From: Neobacillus niacini NBRC 15566
Lineage (GTDB): Bacteria; Bacillota; Bacilli; Bacillales; Cytobacillaceae
Direction of reading: 5' to 3'
Assembly (NCBI RefSeq): GCF_001591505.1
Contig: NZ_BCVA01000024.1
Coordinates: forward strand, 1 to 64,000
Length of the DNA stretch: 64,000 nucleotides
How positions within the stretch are numbered: the first letter of the stretch is position 1; the number at the start of each line of letters is the position of its first letter. The notes beneath the pieces were generated by a model. That model saw only the letters and a list, made by a program, of their open reading frames with translations. It did not search any database and was not told where the DNA came from. Below are positions 1-8,627 of the stretch, piece by piece. Both the position numbers and the translations under genes were made by a program.

Positions 1-58
1 TTAAAAGTTAAAATGGTGTCTAACTTTTAAGGGGCAGTTCAGTATGCTGTCGTTTTTT

Positions 59-883
59 TTATGCCAAAAATTGTTTAATATGCTGAAAGACATCTTCTGG
101 ACGTTCTTCAGGAACTAAATGACCGGTTTCCTTTAAGATAATCAGTTCAGACCTTCTTAAATCATTTTTTAAGCGTTGTCCAACTGATAATGGGACAACT
201 TTATCATACTCGCCCCAAATTAATAAACAGGGATGGGTTATTTGGCTGAGAGATCCGGGTGATAAATCCCCTTCACGGTCACGTATCATTCTGGTTAAGG
301 CTAAGAAAATTTCATCCTCTAAGAAGGGCTTTAGATAGCCAAAAAGCATTTCGTCATTTAGCATTGTATGGTCGTGAACTACATTCTGAAGATTTTTCAT
401 TACACCTGAACGAGCGAGCCAAAACTTTACATACAAGTGGAAATAGGGAATGTAACTTCCGATGATTAAAGGCAGTTTCAAACGTTTCGCATAAGATGAA
501 CTGCATAGGAGAACCGCATTTTCGGCAATATCGGGCTGTTGATGAAGAATATTAAGCACGATTTGCCCGCCCATAGAATGACCAATAAGAGTAATCTCTT
601 TTAAATTGAGTGAGGAAACAAGCTGAATAACTGTTTGTGCAAGATTACGATAGGAATAAACAAATTTGTTGCTTTTCTCGCTTTTTCCAAAGGGAGGAAG
701 ATCAATAGAAACCACCTGAAATTCTTTGTTTAAAAAAGGAATTAATCTACGATAACTAAAAGTAGAAGATAGAAATCCATGAAGTAGTACAAGTGTTTTT
801 TTAGAATTAGGATTTGGATAGAATTCATAATAAAGATTTATATTATTGACTAGCTGATTTCGATAAAAAACCTTCTCTTCCAC
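59..883 (-). CDS. yugF: Alpha/beta-fold hydrolase, YugF-like
   Basis: A 274-residue cytoplasmic alpha/beta hydrolase; the substrate is unknown. The oxyanion HG pair is at residues 35-36, the nucleophile elbow GHSMGG at 101-106 (Ser103), the likely acid Asp227 in GEYDKVVP and the catalytic His255 in ETGHLVPEE, so the triad is complete. It starts with GTG. No signal peptide is visible. The context (yugI, yugJ, pgi, yugN nearby) matches the B. subtilis yug region, which supports the YugF name. The fold is certain; the reaction (esterase, lactonase or other) cannot be told from sequence. Confidence 0.85.
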   Translation of the reverse strand: MEEKVFYRNQLVNNINLYYEFYPNPNSKKTLVLLHGFLSSTFSYRRLIPFLNKEFQVVSIDLPPFGKSEKSNKFVYSYRNLAQTVIQLVSSLNLKEITLIGHSMGGQIVLNILHQQPDIAENAVLLCSSSYAKRLKLPLIIGSYIPYFHLYVKFWLARSGVMKNLQNVVHDHTMLNDEMLFGYLKPFLEDEIFLALTRMIRDREGDLSPGSLSQITHPCLLIWGEYDKVVPLSVGQRLKNDLRRSELIILKETGHLVPEERPEDVFQHIKQFLA

Positions 884-969
884 CTATTCAACCCGCCTTC
901 TGCTGAGATATCAGTGATTATAATTTCTCCAGTAATCACTTATTTAACACTTACGGCTACATTTTTTTG

Positions 970-1003
970 AAAAAAAAGAGGACAAACCATATGTGGTTGT
1001 CCA
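970..1003 (-). terminator. Rho-independent terminator after the small HTH gene
   Basis: An 8-9 bp inverted repeat (GGACAACC...GGTTTGTCC on the minus strand) is followed on that strand by a run of T, just downstream of the minus-strand HTH gene. Confidence 0.6.
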
Positions 1004-1085
1004 CTTCAAAAAAGGGGGGAATACTAGAAAGCTTATATAATAGTGATTTCCTAATTTTTTATATTCTATACAGTGTTTTAAAAAT

Positions 1086-1301
1086 TTAAATATGTTGGTC
1101 TAGTTGGTCTAATAATAGTTCAGAAGCAGGAATATCAAGAACAGTAGACAATTTAAGAAGGGTTTGGGTACTAGGGATTTGTTCGCCAGATTCATATTTT
1201 TCAATGGTATGAATTCCTACTCTTATTTTTTGAGCTAAATCCTCTTTCGTCATTTTCAAATGCTCACGGTAATTTTTGATTGTATTGCCAATTGTGTTCA
1301 A
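1086..1301 (-). CDS. Small XRE-family (Cro/CI-type) HTH regulator
   Basis: A protein of about 71 residues that is almost only a lambda-repressor-like helix-turn-helix: NYREHLKMTKEDLAQKI, then helix 3 with GIHTIEKYESGEQIP, then the closing helices LLKLSTVLDIPASELL. The TTG at 1301 is chosen because GAGGTG lies 6 bases upstream; a GTG at 1310 is in frame but sits too close to the Shine-Dalgarno. It has no effector domain, so it is a DNA-binding repressor or activator of unknown target. It is monocistronic with its own terminator. Confidence 0.75.
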   Translation of the reverse strand: MNTIGNTIKNYREHLKMTKEDLAQKIRVGIHTIEKYESGEQIPSTQTLLKLSTVLDIPASELLLDQLDQHI

Positions 1302-1505
1302 AATGATCACCTCTCCTATTTAGACATTATCCCATCTTTATTCTATCATAAAATTCTTTTTACTTGAAAAAATCGTTTTCGAACATTATGTTAACTATTC
1401 TAATTAAATTTAAGGAAAACCTTTTTTGATTAAATGTTCACAATGTGCTATAATTTTTTATTGCGTATATAGAAGATAAAATAATTATTTCTTAGGAGTG
1501 TTTTT

Positions 1506-1910
1506 ATGACAGAAAAGATCGAAACTGGAAGTGTTTTAACAGGTAAAGTAACAGGAATTCAACCTTATGGAGCGTTCATAGCATTAGATGAAAATACACA
1601 AGGTCTTGTCCATATTTCCGAAATTACACATGGTTATGTGAAAGATATTAACGACCATCTGAAAGTCGGAGACGAAGTGCAGGTTAAGGTATTATCTATA
1701 GATGAAAATGCTGGGAAAATCGGTTTATCGATTCGTGCAACGGAAGAAGCTCCAGTACAACAAACAATTGCTAAACCAAAAAAGCCTCGTAAGCGTCAAG
1801 CTGCTGCAATTGTTCCAGAAGTTGAAGGCCAACAAGGTTTTAACACATTAAAAGACAAGCTTCAGGAATGGATTGACCAATCACAGCGTGAAGATTTAAT
1901 CAAGAAATAA
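1506..1910 (+). CDS. yugI: S1-domain RNA-binding protein, general stress protein 13 (YugI)
   Basis: 134 residues. Positions 1-75 form one S1/OB-fold RNA-binding domain (GSVLTGKVTGIQPYGAFIAL, then GLVHISEI and VKVLSIDE), followed by a basic linker (KPKKPRKRQ) and a short acidic helix. This is the architecture of B. subtilis YugI/GSP13, a ribosome-associated S1 protein. RBS TTAGGAGTG is 6-7 bases upstream of the ATG. A terminator follows directly, so the gene is monocistronic. Confidence 0.9.
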   Translation: MTEKIETGSVLTGKVTGIQPYGAFIALDENTQGLVHISEITHGYVKDINDHLKVGDEVQVKVLSIDENAGKIGLSIRATEEAPVQQTIAKPKKPRKRQAAAIVPEVEGQQGFNTLKDKLQEWIDQSQREDLIKK

Positions 1911-1919
1911 TAAACATTA

Positions 1920-1966
1920 AAAAACCTAGTTTCATGCTAATTACTGGCAGAACTAGGTTTTTTTAT
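1920..1966 (+). terminator. Terminator of yugI
   Basis: AAACCTAGTT and AACTAGGTTT form a 10 bp stem (1922-1931 with 1951-1960), followed by TTTTATTTTT. Confidence 0.85.
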
Positions 1967-2066
1967 TTTTCATTAAAAAAGTTTTTTGGGTAATGGTTCA
2001 TTCTTTTGGCAGGCTCGGCTACAATAGAAATGTACATAATTCCCTTTTGAACGGAGGATAAGTATT

Positions 2067-3266
2067 ATGGCAGCAGAAGAGAAAACGAAAGGCTTAATTG
2101 AAAAAACCGAGAAATACGGGGCAAATAACTATCACCCACTTCCAATTGTTATTTCACGCGCAGAAGGAGTATGGGTAGAAGACCCTGAAGGTAATAAATA
2201 TATGGATATGTTAAGTGCTTATTCAGCGGTTAACCAGGGCCATCGGCATCCAAAAATTATTCAAGCATTAAAGGATCAAGCAGATAAAGTAACGTTAACT
2301 TCCCGCGCTTTTCATAATGATCAATTAGGCCCGTGGTATGAAAAGATTTGCAAATTAACAAAAAAAGAAATGGCACTTCCTATGAATACAGGTGCTGAAG
2401 CAGTAGAAACAGCGGTTAAAGCAGCACGACGCTGGGCTTATGATATAAAAGGAGTTGCTGAGAACCAAGCAGAGATAATTGCTTGCACAGGAAACTTCCA
2501 TGGGAGAACCATGACTGCTGTTTCCTTATCGTCAGAAGCTGAATATAAACGTGGATTTGGACCAATGCTTCCAGGAATAAAATTAATACCATATGGAGAT
2601 TTAGAAGCTTTAAAAGAAGCAATTTCTGTGAATACCGCAGCTTTCTTAATTGAGCCTATTCAAGGTGAGGCTGGTATAGTTATTCCTCCTGAAGGCTTTA
2701 TGAAAAAAGCCTTTGAATTATGTAAGCAAAACAATGTGCTTTTTATCGCCGATGAAATCCAAGCTGGCTTGGCTCGCACAGGAAAAATGTTTGCTTGTGA
2801 GTGGGAAGGAATTGACCCTGATATTTATATTCTAGGTAAGGCGCTTGGCGGGGGAGTATTCCCAATTTCTTGTGTCGTCGCAAACAAAGATATTTTACGT
2901 GTATTTAATCCAGGATCTCACGGTTCTACATTCGGAGGAAACCCACTAGCCTGCGCAGTATCAATCGCTGCTCTAGATGTACTGATTGATGAGAAACTCT
3001 CAGAAAAATCTTTAGAGTTAGGCGGATATTTTGTAAGTAAATTAAAAGAAATCCAGAATCCAAGGATTAAAGAAGTAAGAGGCCGTGGATTGTTTATCGG
3101 TGTAGAATTAAATGAGCCAGCGCGAAAATATTGTGAAGAATTAAAAGAACAAGGACTGTTATGTAAGGAAACACATGATACTGTAATTCGTTTCGCCCCT
3201 CCTCTAATTATTACGAAGGATGAATTAGATTGGGCGATTGAACGCATTAATAAAGTACTTAGTTAA
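2067..3266 (+). CDS. rocD: Ornithine aminotransferase RocD
   Basis: 399 residues, usual family length. A class III PLP-dependent aminotransferase that converts ornithine plus 2-oxoglutarate to glutamate semialdehyde plus glutamate (arginine/ornithine catabolism). Visible signatures are [16 protein letters not shown] (cofactor phosphate loop), the [13 protein letters not shown] segment with the PLP-contacting Asp, and the Schiff-base Lys258 in [19 protein letters not shown] precedes the ATG. A glutamate dehydrogenase gene starts 23 bases after the stop, so the pair forms an ornithine-to-2-oxoglutarate operon. No sigma-54 promoter of the RocR type could be found upstream. Confidence 0.93.
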   Translation: MAAEEKTKGLIEKTEKYGANNYHPLPIVISRAEGVWVEDPEGNKYMDMLSAYSAVNQGHRHPKIIQALKDQADKVTLTSRAFHNDQLGPWYEKICKLTKKEMALPMNTGAEAVETAVKAARRWAYDIKGVAENQAEIIACTGNFHGRTMTAVSLSSEAEYKRGFGPMLPGIKLIPYGDLEALKEAISVNTAAFLIEPIQGEAGIVIPPEGFMKKAFELCKQNNVLFIADEIQAGLARTGKMFACEWEGIDPDIYILGKALGGGVFPISCVVANKDILRVFNPGSHGSTFGGNPLACAVSIAALDVLIDEKLSEKSLELGGYFVSKLKEIQNPRIKEVRGRGLFIGVELNEPARKYCEELKEQGLLCKETHDTVIRFAPPLIITKDELDWAIERINKVLS

Positions 3267-3289
3267 ATGAAAAACTTGAGGTGCCAAAA

Positions 3290-4579
3290 ATGGGGAAGAA
3301 GGATATAACGAAACGTGCAGGTGAAAACGATAAAGATAAAGAGACATTAAATCTACTTACATCTACACAGATTGTTATTCATGATGCATTGCAAAGATTA
3401 GGACTCCCAGAATCTGCTTTTGAGTTGTTGAGAGAACCGGTACGGATGCTCCAAGTGCGAATTCCGGTTCGAATGGATGATGGCTCTGTTAAAATTTTTA
3501 GCGGTTATCGAGCACAGCATAATGATTCTGTTGGACCGACGATTGGCGGCGTTCGTTTTCATCCTAAGATAACTGACGATGATATAAAGGCATTGTCTAT
3601 GTGGATGAGCATGAAATGTGGTATTGCTGATTTACCATTTGGAGGTGGAAAGGGAGGTATTATTTGTAATCCCCGTACCCTTTCATTTGGTGAACTAGAG
3701 CGCCTAAGCCGCGGTTATGTTCGCTCTATCAGTCAAATTGTTGGCCCAACCAAAGATATCCCAGCACCCGATATGTATACAAACTCTCAGATCATGGCTT
3801 GGATGATGGATGAATACAGCAGTTTGAGGAAGTTCGACTCTCCTGGTTTTATAACGGGGAAGCCACTAGTCCTTGGAGGGTCAGAAGTTAGGGAAGAAGC
3901 AGGTGCACTGGGTGCAGCCATTTGTATCGGAGAAGCTGCAAAAATACGTGGACTTCCCATTAAGGGGGCACGTATCATTGTCCAGGGTTTCGGTAATGCG
4001 GGCAGTTACATCGCAAAATTCATGAGTAACTCGGGAGCGATTATCGTTGGGATTTCTGATGTATATGGCGCCCTTTATGATCCGGATGGTTTAAATATTG
4101 ACTATTTACTTAGTCGTCGCGACAGCTTTGGTACTGTCACTTCTCTATTTGATGGAACCATTACCAACGAAGAATTGCTCGAACAGGACTGTGATATTCT
4201 GGTTCCTGCGGCGGTTTCAAATCAAATTACAGCTAAGAATGCTCAAAATATTAGAGCAAAGATTATCGTCGAGGCTGCCAATGGTCCTACGACCATTGAG
4301 GCGACAAGAATTCTATCTGAACGGGGAATACTACTGGTTCCCGATGTTCTAGCTGGAGCTGGTGGAGTTACTGTCTCTTATTTCGAATGGGTTCAAAACA
4401 AGCAGGGTTATTATTGGGATGTAGAGGAAGTAGAAACTAAATTACGTGAAAAAATGATCAGTGCGTTTCATCAAATATATGAAATCTCAAAGCTCAATCA
4501 GGTAAATTTGAGGACTGCTTCGTATATGGTCGGTGTAAGAAAAATGGTAGAAGCGGCAGAGTTTAGGGGATGGATATGA
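3290..4579 (+). CDS. rocG: NAD-linked glutamate dehydrogenase (RocG/GudB type)
   Basis: About 429 residues. It oxidises glutamate to 2-oxoglutarate and ammonia. The N-terminal Glu/Leu/Phe/Val dehydrogenase domain has the catalytic-lysine segment PFGGGKGGI and GPTKDIPAPDM. The Rossmann domain has GFGNAGSYIAKF, and the C-terminal segment has VLAGAGGVTVSYFEWVQN. ATG at 3290 is chosen because GAGGTG lies 6 bases before it; an in-frame GTG at 3281 overlaps that Shine-Dalgarno. It is downstream of rocD and ends at a terminator. RocG and GudB are close paralogues and cannot be separated here, but the rocD linkage favours the arginine-catabolic role. The 9-bp repeat of cryptic gudB was not seen. Confidence 0.9.
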   Translation: MGKKDITKRAGENDKDKETLNLLTSTQIVIHDALQRLGLPESAFELLREPVRMLQVRIPVRMDDGSVKIFSGYRAQHNDSVGPTIGGVRFHPKITDDDIKALSMWMSMKCGIADLPFGGGKGGIICNPRTLSFGELERLSRGYVRSISQIVGPTKDIPAPDMYTNSQIMAWMMDEYSSLRKFDSPGFITGKPLVLGGSEVREEAGALGAAICIGEAAKIRGLPIKGARIIVQGFGNAGSYIAKFMSNSGAIIVGISDVYGALYDPDGLNIDYLLSRRDSFGTVTSLFDGTITNEELLEQDCDILVPAAVSNQITAKNAQNIRAKIIVEAANGPTTIEATRILSERGILLVPDVLAGAGGVTVSYFEWVQNKQGYYWDVEEVETKLREKMISAFHQIYEISKLNQVNLRTASYMVGVRKMVEAAEFRGWI

Positions 4580-4616
4580 AAAAATCCTTGCATTAGCAAT
4601 GCAAGGATTTTTTTCT
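4580..4616 (+). terminator. Terminator of rocD-rocG
   Basis: A 12-13 bp perfect stem (ATCCTTGCAT / ATGCAAGGAT) with a 5-base loop, followed by TTTTTTTCTT. It probably also serves the convergent small gene ending at 4616. Confidence 0.9.
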
Positions 4617-4846
4617 TATCGAGTTGTATCTGTTTGTGGTTCTCTCACATGCTGCTCATTTGGCTTGAACAGTAGTCCTAGGTTAATAAGTCCAGCTATT
4701 CCTACTAAGCCATATATAATTCTGGATAGTGCTGAATTATCCCCAAAAATAGCTTCAACTAAATTAAATCCAAAAAAACCAATTAATCCCCAATTAATAG
4801 CACCAATAATGGTAAGGATTAGGGCAATTCTTTGAATGGTACTCAA
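4616..4846 (-). CDS. yuzA: DUF378 small membrane protein (YuzA-like)
   Basis: 76 residues with two hydrophobic segments (about 7-29 and 42-62) and the DUF378 hallmarks GAINWGLIGFFGFNLV and YGLVGIAGL. It ends with a short hydrophilic tail. The start is TTG at 4846, with GGAGG 6-7 bases upstream. It is an inner-membrane protein of unknown function; the position next to yugJ matches B. subtilis yuzA. Confidence 0.85.
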   Translation of the reverse strand: MSTIQRIALILTIIGAINWGLIGFFGFNLVEAIFGDNSALSRIIYGLVGIAGLINLGLLFKPNEQHVREPQTDTTR

Positions 4847-4974
4847 GGTAGATTCCTCCTATCAATATACTTTCACTATTAGCTTGCTGAATTGGAGAAA
4901 AAATATACATCAGTATAACCTTTGCAAAAAAATTTTTTTTCGATAATAATGGATGTGGAAAGGATGTGCATATC

Positions 4975-6138
4975 ATGCAAAATTTCACTTTTTGGAATCC
5001 AACCAAATTAATTTTTGGTAAAGGGCAACTTGAACAGCTAAAATCTGAAATTCCTCGTTATGGAAAGAAAGTACTTGTAGTTTACGGCGGAGGAAGCATT
5101 AAACGCAGCGGTCTTTATGACAAGGTCATTAACTTATTGAAAGAAATCGATGCTCAAGTGTTTGAATTACCTGGGGTTGAACCGAATCCTAGGATTACTA
5201 CAGCTCGTAAAGGGGTAGAAATCTGTAAAAATGAAGGAATAGACATACTTTTAGCTGTTGGCGGCGGAAGTGTTATTGATTGTACGAAGTTAATTGCAGC
5301 AGGTGCAAAGTATGATGGCGACCCGTGGGACTTGGTTACTAGAAAAGCAGCCGTAAACGAGGCATTACCATTTGGAACTGTCCTTACGCTAGCCGCTACT
5401 GGTTCAGAAATGAATTCGGGGTCTGTCATTACCAATTGGGAGACAAATGAAAAATATGGCTGGGGAAGTCCATTTACTTTTCCTAAATTCTCAATTTTGG
5501 ATCCTGTACATACTTTTTCTGTTCCAAGAGACCAAACCATTTATGGGATTGTCGATATGATGTCACATGTATTAGAGCATTATTTTCACTTGGAAGAAAA
5601 TACTTTATTCCAGGATCGTATGTGTGAATCCTTACTTATTACAGTAATGGAAACAGCACCTAAACTGTTAGAGAATTTGGAAAGCTACGAACACCGTGCA
5701 ACGATCCTTTATAGTGGGACAATGGCATTAAACGGTATTTTAAATATGGGCTACCGTGGTGATTGGGCTACCCATAATCTTGAACATGCTGTATCAGCAG
5801 TGTATGATATCCCACATGGCGGGGGTCTGGCAATTTTATTCCCTCACTGGATGAAACATAATCTAAGGGTAAAACCAGAACGTTTTAAACAGCTGGCTGT
5901 AAGAGTCTTTGGAGTCGACCCAGAAGGTAAAACTGCAGAAGAGGCAGGACTTGAGGGTATACAGAAATTACGTGAATACTGGAACAGTATTGGAGCACCT
6001 GCCCGCTTAGCAGACTATAATATCGATGACAGCCAGCTAGAATTAATGGCAGACAGAGCTATGGTCTACGGTGAATTCGGAAACTTTACAAAACTAAACA
6101 GAAAAGACGTATTAGCCATCTATCGTGAATCACTTTAA
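4975..6138 (+). CDS. yugJ: Iron-containing alcohol dehydrogenase, butanol-dehydrogenase type (YugJ)
   Basis: 387 residues from ATG 4975 (an in-frame GTG at 4966 is only 2 bases from the AAGG Shine-Dalgarno). Family III Fe-dependent alcohol dehydrogenase using NAD(P)H. Signatures are [14 protein letters not shown] and [12 protein letters not shown] (dinucleotide binding), [14 protein letters not shown], and the metal-binding His residues in [10 protein letters not shown] and [20 protein letters not shown]. The length equals that of the YugJ/YugK/BdhA group. Physiological substrate unknown. A strong terminator follows, so it is a single-gene unit in front of pgi. Confidence 0.9.
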   Translation: MQNFTFWNPTKLIFGKGQLEQLKSEIPRYGKKVLVVYGGGSIKRSGLYDKVINLLKEIDAQVFELPGVEPNPRITTARKGVEICKNEGIDILLAVGGGSVIDCTKLIAAGAKYDGDPWDLVTRKAAVNEALPFGTVLTLAATGSEMNSGSVITNWETNEKYGWGSPFTFPKFSILDPVHTFSVPRDQTIYGIVDMMSHVLEHYFHLEENTLFQDRMCESLLITVMETAPKLLENLESYEHRATILYSGTMALNGILNMGYRGDWATHNLEHAVSAVYDIPHGGGLAILFPHWMKHNLRVKPERFKQLAVRVFGVDPEGKTAEEAGLEGIQKLREYWNSIGAPARLADYNIDDSQLELMADRAMVYGEFGNFTKLNRKDVLAIYRESL

Positions 6139-6140
6139 TT

Positions 6141-6182
6141 AAAAGAAACGAGCATAAAATTTATGCTTGTTTCTTTTTTTTT
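6141..6182 (+). terminator. Terminator of yugJ
   Basis: A long stem (AGAAACGAGCATAA with TTATGCTTGTTTCT) runs into a run of T ending near 6182. Confidence 0.85.
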
Positions 6183-6313
6183 TCGACAAAAAGTGAGAGA
6201 TGTAAAAAAATTGGCGAAAATGGGTACGCTTACAAGGAGATACCCTTCTTGATAATCTGTCCAGCATTCGTTAAAGTGAGAATTGAAAATAAATTTATTG
6301 GAGGATTACATAC

Positions 6314-7660
6314 ATGACACACATACGTTTTGATTATTCAAAAGCGTTAACCTTCTTTGCAGAGCATGAAATTACATACTTACGTGATGCAGTGAAGGTA
6401 GCACATCATTCCCTTCACGAGCAGACTGGTGCAGGTAGTGACTTTTTAGGCTGGATTGACCTTCCTACAAACTATGATAAAGAAGAGTTCTCACGGATTA
6501 AGAAAGCAGCAGAAAAAATAAAGTCAGATTCTGACGTACTTTTAGTAATCGGAATTGGCGGTTCTTATTTAGGAGCACGTGCTGCAATTGAAATGTTACA
6601 GCATAGCTTCTACAATGCTTTGCCAAAAGAAAAGCGTAAAACACCGCAAATTATTTTTGTCGGTAACAATATCAGTTCTACTTATATGAGAGATGTTATG
6701 GATTTGCTTGATGGAAAAGACTTTTCCGTAAACGTAATTTCAAAATCCGGAACAACAACAGAACCAGCGATTGCCTTTAGAATCTTCCGTAAGCTTCTTG
6801 AAGAAAAGTATGGTGTGGAAGAAGCACGTAAAAGAATTTATGCAACAACTGACAAAGCTAGAGGTGCCTTGAAAACTTTAGCCACTGAAGAAGGATATGA
6901 GTCATTTGTGATTGCAGATGACATTGGCGGACGTTACTCAGTATTAACTGCAGTTGGATTACTTCCAATTGCTGTTAGCGGTGCAGACATTGATAAGATG
7001 ATGGAAGGTGCAGCTAAAGCACAAGAAGACTACAGCCATTCAGAGCTAGAAGAAAATCCTGCATACCAATATGCTGCAGTTAGAAATGCGCTTTATAATA
7101 AAGGCAAAACGATTGAAATGCTTATCAATTATGAGCCAGGACTTCAGTATTTTTCTGAATGGTGGAAGCAGCTATTTGGAGAAAGTGAAGGAAAAGATCA
7201 AAAAGGGATTTACCCTTCTTCTGCGAATTTCTCAACTGATCTTCATTCACTTGGACAGTATGTACAAGAAGGACGCCGCGATCTATTTGAGACCGTTATT
7301 AAGGTAGAAAATCCACGCCATGAATTGATCATTGAAGAAGCTGAAAGTGATTTAGACGGTTTAAATTATCTTGCAGGACAATCTGTTGACTTTGTAAACA
7401 ATAAAGCATTCCAAGGAACCATGCTTGCCCATACAGATGGAGGCGTACCAAACTTAATCGTATCCATTCCAGCAATGGACGAATACACATTTGGATACCT
7501 AGTCTACTTCTTCGAAAAAGCATGTGCAATGAGCGGATACCTGCTCGGTGTAAACCCATTCGACCAGCCAGGAGTCGAAGCTTATAAAGTAAACATGTTT
7601 GCATTATTAGGCAAACCAGGATTTGAAGAAAAGAAAGCAGAACTAGAAGAAAGATTGTAA
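6314..7660 (+). CDS. pgi: Glucose-6-phosphate isomerase
   Basis: 448 residues, the length of the Bacillus enzyme. It interconverts glucose 6-phosphate and fructose 6-phosphate in the cytoplasm. Sugar-phosphate (SIS) motifs are [18 protein letters not shown] and [14 protein letters not shown]; later come [16 protein letters not shown] and the PGI signature 2 region [19 protein letters not shown] with the catalytic lysine. RBS GGAGG precedes the ATG. It is flanked by terminators on both sides, so it is monocistronic. Confidence 0.97.
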   Translation: MTHIRFDYSKALTFFAEHEITYLRDAVKVAHHSLHEQTGAGSDFLGWIDLPTNYDKEEFSRIKKAAEKIKSDSDVLLVIGIGGSYLGARAAIEMLQHSFYNALPKEKRKTPQIIFVGNNISSTYMRDVMDLLDGKDFSVNVISKSGTTTEPAIAFRIFRKLLEEKYGVEEARKRIYATTDKARGALKTLATEEGYESFVIADDIGGRYSVLTAVGLLPIAVSGADIDKMMEGAAKAQEDYSHSELEENPAYQYAAVRNALYNKGKTIEMLINYEPGLQYFSEWWKQLFGESEGKDQKGIYPSSANFSTDLHSLGQYVQEGRRDLFETVIKVENPRHELIIEEAESDLDGLNYLAGQSVDFVNNKAFQGTMLAHTDGGVPNLIVSIPAMDEYTFGYLVYFFEKACAMSGYLLGVNPFDQPGVEAYKVNMFALLGKPGFEEKKAELEERL

Positions 7661-7662
7661 TA

Positions 7663-7708
7663 AAAAAGTAGAGTACTGAAAAAATCAGTACTCTATTTTT
7701 GTTTTTTT
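7663..7708 (+). terminator. Terminator of pgi
   Basis: TAGAGTACTGA and TCAGTACTCTA pair perfectly around an A-rich loop, followed by TTTTTG and a T run. Confidence 0.85.
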
Positions 7709-7744
7709 GGGAAAACTAAATAATAATGATGAAAAGGGGGCTGT

Positions 7745-8152
7745 ATGATGATTGAAATACGATCAAGTGTAGAAGGTAAACAGTTTGATTTGTATAAGCT
7801 CGAAAAAATGCTTAAACCAATCGGTTATTCAATCGGAGGTAACTGGGATTATGATCACGGTGCCTTTGATTACAAAATAAATGATGAAGTGGGCTATCAG
7901 TTTCTAAGGCTGCCGTTTTCAGCCATAGATGGTCAGTTAGACGCACACAACTGTACAGTGGAGCTTGGAAGGCCATTCTTATTGTCTCATAAGTATCAAA
8001 TCGGTCTTGATGACAATGTCAGCGCAGGCACCTTAAATCAGTTCTCTGAACCGGTTGATAAGGACGCAAGTTTTCCCCAACAGTATATTGAAACAGGAAA
8101 AGTCCTTGTCAAAGAGTTAGAATTAATGCTGAGTTCTAGCCAATTCTCATAA
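7745..8152 (+). CDS. yugN: YugN-like family protein
   Basis: 135 residues, soluble and acidic. The protein has the YugN-family look (IEIRSSVEGKQFDLYKLEKM, then SIGGNWDYDHGAFDYKI and a C-terminal amphipathic helix) and sits directly after pgi as in B. subtilis. A GGGGG-containing Shine-Dalgarno lies just before the ATG pair at 7745/7748. No catalytic motif is visible; function unknown. Confidence 0.8.
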   Translation: MMIEIRSSVEGKQFDLYKLEKMLKPIGYSIGGNWDYDHGAFDYKINDEVGYQFLRLPFSAIDGQLDAHNCTVELGRPFLLSHKYQIGLDDNVSAGTLNQFSEPVDKDASFPQQYIETGKVLVKELELMLSSSQFS

Positions 8153-8291
8153 CAACCTGAATATTGTACTAGTATAATGTTCACGAAAGTTACAATTATT
8201 TCTAAGGTAGACTACTTGTTTTAAAGTGAAAAATTTCTTAAATTAAGGTTAATAATATAAATAGGTTATAAACATGAAAAGAGGTTGAGCC

Positions 8292-8447
8292 GTGGAGACG
8301 AGCATGAACTATTTGTTATCTGATATTGAAAAAACAAGGACTGAAATGATCGATTTAGCACAACAATATGGATATTCAAACCCAAATGTTGTTCAATGCA
8401 GCCAAAAGCTCGACCTTCTTTTAAATGTTTACGAAAATAAAAGATAA
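8292..8447 (+). CDS. Spo0E-like aspartyl-phosphate phosphatase
   Basis: A 51-residue protein from GTG 8292 (AGAGGTTG about 6 bases upstream); an ATG at 8304 would give 47 residues. It carries the Spo0E signature as CSQKLDLLLN (family SQELD-like motif) after a first helix LLSDIEKTRTEMIDLAQQYG. Family members are small two-helix proteins that dephosphorylate Spo0A~P or related response regulators and so delay sporulation. A terminator follows, and the gene stands alone. Which response regulator it acts on is not visible. Confidence 0.85.
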   Translation: METSMNYLLSDIEKTRTEMIDLAQQYGYSNPNVVQCSQKLDLLLNVYENKR

Positions 8448-8466
8448 AACACTAAATTCAAAATAA

Positions 8467-8502
8467 AGACACCTTCCATTCAGTTGGAAGGTGTTTTAAT
8501 TA
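8467..8502 (+). terminator. Terminator of the Spo0E-like gene
   Basis: ACACCTTCCA and TGGAAGGTGT form a 10 bp stem followed by TTTTAATT. Confidence 0.8.
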
Positions 8503-8627
8503 TGATTATCATGAAACTAATCTCTGATTAACGTTTGAATTAGGAAAACAATTGATTTAAGGAATAATTTCCATCCCAGATGCAAACTTTATTAAACAAG
8601 AGAAAGAAGGCTTACGAGGTGTAATGA

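Noticed and set aside
1..58. Inverted repeat TTAAAAGTTA / TAACTTTTAA at the window edge
   Set aside because: Very A/T-rich and lacks the flanking gene needed to judge it; the nearby T run may belong to a terminator of a gene outside the window.
2005..2035. Possible sigma-54 promoter (TTGGCA...GGC) before rocD, as RocR-controlled roc genes have
   Set aside because: The GG and GC dinucleotides are 8 bases apart instead of the required 10, and no TTGCW follows.
3787..3978. Antisense ORF inside the glutamate dehydrogenase gene
   Set aside because: Shadow of a strong coding frame; no RBS and no recognisable protein.
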